Below, piece by piece: positions 51,901-57,900 of a stretch of 64,000 bases of DNA (positions are counted from its first letter, which is position 1; every line of letters begins with the position of its first letter). Under the pieces are notes generated by a model. That model did no database searches, was not told where the DNA came from, and saw only the letters and a program-made list of their open reading frames with translations. Position numbers and translations under genes: made by a program. Origin of the DNA: Dendrolimus kikuchii (taxonomy: Eukaryota > Arthropoda > Insecta > Lepidoptera > Lasiocampidae); assembly GCA_019925095.2 (NCBI GenBank), contig CM034394.1, positions 10,180,272-10,244,271 of the forward strand, given 5' to 3'.

Positions 51901-54900
51901 AACTACACCACTAAACCTGAACCTGCCTCCCATGTGCCTGCGCTTCAGTTGGAAGAAAATGAGTTTTTGAACGAAGTTACGCCCATGTTCACCCACGTAT
52001 CAAGGCCTGAGTCACCCCGGGCAGCAGAGTGCCCCACTTTACCAACAGAGGTTTAGTTATAGGATTTTGGGCATATCTGCGCTTACAGACACCGGACTAA
52101 CGTCGGTACCCGTGAGTCGCACGCGCACCTCTCCCTCATTTGTTCGGCGGCTTCCTTGCATGACATTACTCCAGTGATCTTCGCTCTGTAGCATGACCTA
52201 AACCAAGCTACCCATCCAGTCGATCAGCCCTACTACGGCCTCGAGCTCGAACCTCTGAGGTGCCCATGCAGCGCATTCGACCAGCGTAATAAACGCAGTG
52301 TCTAGTTCGCCGCACTCGCGACATTGAGGGGAAGGTAGACATCCCACAAACTGATGCAGATACTTATCGAAGCACCCGTGCTCGGTAAGTATCTGCGTCA
52401 TCCTAAAAGTCAGGGTCCCGCGTTTCCGCGTGAGCCATTGCTGCAGATTTGGGCGCACGGCCTCCACGGTATCAGTGCCAGCCTCAGGAGACTAAATGCC
52501 TTGACCAGGTTTGGATCAAGGTTGCGGTTTCTCGCGTCTTGACTGCCTCTAACTCTGCCCGGCAATAAACCAGGCCAGGGAGCGATGAACTTTGGCAAGT
52601 AGTGACAGCCGATCCGCCCTAGTCTCTCCAGGCGGACTGCCTAGAGAGACCAGGGCGGATTGCCTGCCAAGAGTGTCGCCACTGTCCACGACACTATGGT
52701 ATCCCCGTATGGACCTCACCGCCAGGACCCCGTTGAGCTCGTCTCAACAAAGTGTTATTGTGGCGGTGGATTACATGGTTCCACACTGGTGCACCGTACA
52801 AGGCCGTACTTCGAAGGATGTCGGAATAAAGCCTCCGAGCCGTCCCGCCCGGTCCGGGGACGTTGGGGAGAAGTCGGGCGAGGGCGTCTGCGGAACCAGT
52901 CTGGGAACTAGGCTCCTTGAACGGCCATTTCCCATTAAGAATGAGCCCCAGATATGTCATCTGAGGCTTACCGCGAATACGCTTCGCACGCTTAATCCAA
53001 TAATGACACGCCAAAATTTTGCCAAATCGACTTTTTAATGCCATCTATCGTTAAACATGGAAATACGTGTAATAGTGCTACTTCTGGTTTAAAAGTGACA
53101 GAAATATCCACTAAGAAGGATTGTAATAATAATGCAATGTAATAATACTGATATTCATGCTTAAAAAACGTGTGTAAAGTTTACTTTTTTGGATAATGTC
53201 AGTATTGGATTAAGCTTGTAATTTACTTTTAAATGATTTCAGGCAGTGGATGCGACACCTATTCCGTCTCCCAGTCGCAGAGCATCAATTTCACGCAAGG
53301 CTTACGTTCTCGGCCCACGGGCTCCGCGCAGCCCTCGGCGCAGGCGCCGGCGCCGCTCGGTTAGTACATCTTTCTATACTGTGAATAATTTGTAATAATG
53401 AGTCTTATAATGGTTATTTAAGTGTACGCTGAATATTTTCTTAAAAATTGACCGTTATTATTTACGACAGATAATAAATGAACTGTTTAAATAGGTTATT
53501 CTAGCTGAGGTTTGTCTGACAGAGATTGCTTTTTGATCTACTACATTTCATTTTGTTTGTCTATGTGTTTTAAGAAGAAAATAATCGAATTCATTCAAAA
53601 TTAACCAATATGATTTTTAAACACCCATAATCACCCATTCTATGCAAAATTTTCTAATCTTAAGCATATTTACTGTGTATTGTTCTTTATTCCAGTACCC
53701 TATTATAACGGATACAGAATAAAAAATATTTTTGTTAAGTATTAATGTTTATATAAATATTTTAATAATTAATTATAATAAAATTAAAAATAGATTTTTG
53801 TTTGCGTTTGTATAAGTTTAATTAAGCATTAAGCGTTGGGAGGTGGTGTTTTTATAGCTTGCATTTTTTTTTAGATTTTGTCTGTTTGTTCAGAATTCAT
53901 GAGAATACCGCGGGATTTTTTCTGGGAATGATTTAAAATTGCCAGATTGAAAAAAAACAAATTCCAATGTGCTTTTTTCATTGATCGATGGCAAATTTTA
54001 TATGTAATAAAATGTATGATATTTTGTGTCCCGGGACTCCCGCGGGAATTTCATGTTAAGCGTGGACCAAGTCGCGGGCATATCATAGTAATATAATACA
54101 ATTGGTTTGTTTACAGGTGTGGCGGCAGCGGGAATATCGCGTGAGCAACAAGCAAAAATGTTACAGCAACAGCAACAACAGATGCTCAGGGCGCAACAGC
54201 AACAGATGCGTCCGCCTCCGCCGGAATACAAGGCGCGCTTCGTCGGGCCTGGCGGCGGCGTTGGCTTAGGGGCCATGGGGGGCGTAGGCGGCGTAGGGGG
54301 CGTAGGCGGCGTGGGGGGCGTTGGTTCGCGGAGGCCCCCCGCCCCAACCGCCAGACCCTTTCCGCAGCACGCCCGCCAGTACTCACCGGAGTGGCGGCAT
54401 GTCCTCATGCAGCAACAGGCGGCTTCCAGGCAGCAATTTCCGCACCATCACCAAGGTATGTCTATGATAAGGCTCATAATAATCGGCACATAATTACATA
54501 TCCCATAGCTAAAACAAATTACGCTTTGTTTTTATTGCGTGAATTCGGCAGACAGGCGGCCTACCTGAAGGAAAGCCGTTGCCATCGCCTATGGACATTT
54601 GTAACACCAAAGGTGCTATCAATGTGCTGCAGCTCTCTAAAGGGGGACTGGAACCTGGCCACTAATGGCGGCATACTCTAGACCAGAGGTGGTAGCCATC
54701 CAGACAGGCAAATACACTGGCTATGGGTTGTTTTGTCGCCTCACGATGGGCCGCTCAGGCCGCGGGAGAATGCATTCTTTCTCCATTACTGCACGTTATA
54801 GTTAATATATAACTTTTAGGCGCTGATTCCAGACAATAGGAAACTTACTACGGTTCTTTCTCCGTCCACGCAGTTAGATTATGGAACGCCCTGCCACATA

Positions 54901-57900
54901 CGATCCGAGATAGCCAATCGGAGAGCAGTTTCAAAAAAAAAGTCAAAGAACACTATCTATGCTAAATTATCCTTATATGTATGTATTTTACACTATATAT
55001 GTATGTATATATGTATATATCTTATAAGTATCTTGTTTATAATTTATTTTTGTTAATTTATTTATATTATATGTTATAACGTAAAATATCTTTTGCGTAC
55101 ACAACCCTGCCTTTTGCTTCACCCCTTCTCGCTAGACTCATAGGTTTGCTGGAAGAAAACTCTTTTAGGGTTAAGCTCGCCTTTGTACATCACCACTGTT
55201 TTATAATTGTGTATGTAACTTTTTGTGTACAATAAAGAATAAAGAATACTATGCCTAAAGAATTGAACCTGGGATCTCTGCATTTCACTGAGCTAGGCGG
55301 GTAAAGCATTAGATCAATCTACCACATGAGCCATCTGTAAGTAATTGATTATTTATAAAGCAACATTGGCTCCAGTTTTGGTACGAAGACGATGTTTAAT
55401 ATGGTTTATAGAGCTGGTTAAGCATTGAACGCAAAATTTGAGCAATCAAAGAAATAATTTAGTTTATTTGTAAGTTGCATGCTATTTTATTAATTAGAAG
55501 AATTGTAATAAAAAGAACTTAAACAACTACGGCCTTACTTATATTAATCTCGTCAAGAAACGATTAGGCATCTCTTAAGTAAGAGAATCAGAATCAGACC
55601 CTAAGCAATGAATATCTTTTTTTCACTTGTAAACGTGTATTACCTGTTGTTTACCTAAGAGGAGCACAGATAAACGAAATTTGAATGATTAACGTAGGTT
55701 GTACCCAAAATATTTGAATAAAGAGGAGTAAGATTTTCACTAATCAGTTGCTGAGCAGTTTCTTTAAATTTAAGAAACGATTATAAGTTAGGGTCTTATA
55801 GTCCACAAAATACTTAAACAGTGATAATACGTTGCGAAGCGTACATGGAATAGGAAGTAGATTTCAATTTCGACTTATATGTATGACCTTCAAAAAGTAT
55901 TCTCCAGTGGAACTTATTTTTAATAAATTCTTTTGAATTTGAATTTAAAATTATTTTGTCTTAAAATACCCGACTCAAACAAATTATTATTATTTTTTAA
56001 TTTACACAAGACACGTTATAAAATTATATTGTTACATGCCGACAAAAAGTGAATGCACATCTGTCTGCCATAAACCTGGTTTATTACCTTTCCCGCATTT
56101 CGACTTCTTTTGTTTACTTTGTGTTTAAAATTTGTAATTAAGAAAAACATTCTATTGTTATTGTACTTGTTTTATGGCAGTCATTAGACAGGTGCGTTGA
56201 ACTAATTCTTAGAATTTATTGTTTTGCGTCGAGGCATATTGTACATACATACATAACTTCACGCCAGTTCCCTTGCGGGGTAGGCACGAACAACAGAGCG
56301 CCATTTAGGCTTATTCTTACACACCTCACTTGCTTCTTTGACATTCATAGCTCTATAGGCATATTGTATTTGTACAGAATAAAAGGAATACCCGAACGGA
56401 GGGGTGAAGCAGTCAAGCGAGGATTACGATACGCGGCGTGTTATTGGATTGTCCAGTTTAGACTGGTTAAGTCCAGTTATGTTTGTACCTGTGTTATACG
56501 TGTTTGTATAGTTCTAATAAATTCAATAGTAACTCCAACAGCATTTTAATTCGAGTCCCGCACTCGTGACAATATAATACTAGCGGCCCGTGCTGGCTAT
56601 GCACTGGTTTATGGCAAATTTTTTTACAGCTTGGTTTACATTATTATTAATTATACAAGTCGCGAAAACTTAAGAAAATATTACATTATTGAGGTTTTAG
56701 TAGGGATGCCTTTTTTTTCTAGTAATAAATATAGCCTATATTACTCAGGGATAATGTAGCATTCTGATAGTGAAAGAATTTTGGAAATCCGTTCAGTAGC
56801 TTTTGAGTTTATTCATTACAAACATGCAAAATACAAATCTTTCCTCTTTATAATATAAGTATAGATTTATGTTTTAAAATAATTTTAATAGAATGTAATT
56901 AATTGTTTTAGGTTTTGGTATGGGCGGCATGGGTGGGGGCATGACGCAGCAGCAGCAGCAACAGATGCAGCTACAACAGGCACGTCTGCAGCAGCAACAG
57001 CTTATGCAGCATCAGCAGCAAAGGTAAACTAGTGACCGTGAACACTTATATATAACCTGTTCATGTTATTAATATTGGTAAAGATTGTGAGGATTGATGG
57101 ATACTTGTTACTGTTTCATGCAAAATCTATTGAACGGATTTTGATAAAAGTTTATACAGTAATAATGCTATGCATATTATATTGTAGCTACATCAGAACA
57201 TAACACATAGGCTATTATTATTTGTAACAATATTGATTATATTGACCAAAATAGAAACAGCGACGTTAGAAGTCATGTCATGGGCGCATGGCGAGGTAAA
57301 TAGTAGGCGTCATTGCAGGATGCGCGACCCGAAGGCGGACAGATGTATGAACATTGAAATAATTAATGATTATTGTTTAATTTCAGGACTTCCAATCAAC
57401 AGCAGTCTCCCATGTCTCATATCCTAATGTCACAAAATCAAATGATGAGTGTACAAGGCCAGGTCAGTAATCGTTATATTTTGCTCCCTTGTTGTAAAAG
57501 ACTGACGTATGTGTAAATTCAAATTCAAAAGTTTTTATTCAAAATAAGTTCCACTGGAGAACACTTTTTGAAGGTCATGTAAGTTAAAATTTAATTTTTT
57601 ACTTCCTATTCTAAGTACATCGCTTCGCAACGTGTTGATGCTGTAAAGGAGAAGAAGCGGCAAGAAACTCCCCAGCAACACGTCTAGCTAAATATTGTTT
57701 TTCTTTATATTTCATATTCTATTTATATCTCAAATTCTTTTTTTTTAATAAGTTTTGTACAGAAGTATGTTACAGAATCACTTTTTGAAGAATTAATGGA
57801 GTTGTAGCAAACAATGCGTACTCAATAAGACCAAGACAATAAAAGGAAAGAAAAATAATATTATAGTTATAATAATGACATGACGTGCTAAAATGTTATG

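Noticed and set aside
51808..52056. 83-codon plus-strand frame in the R1 region
   Set aside because: No motif and opposite strand to the R1 relic; could be part of another repeat but nothing supports a gene.
55268..55340. tRNA-like sequence on the minus strand (GGCTCATGTGGTAGATTGAT, CAGGTTCAATTC)
   Set aside because: A- and B-box-like words are present, but the arms do not fold as a cloverleaf by eye; at best a decayed tRNA-derived SINE head.
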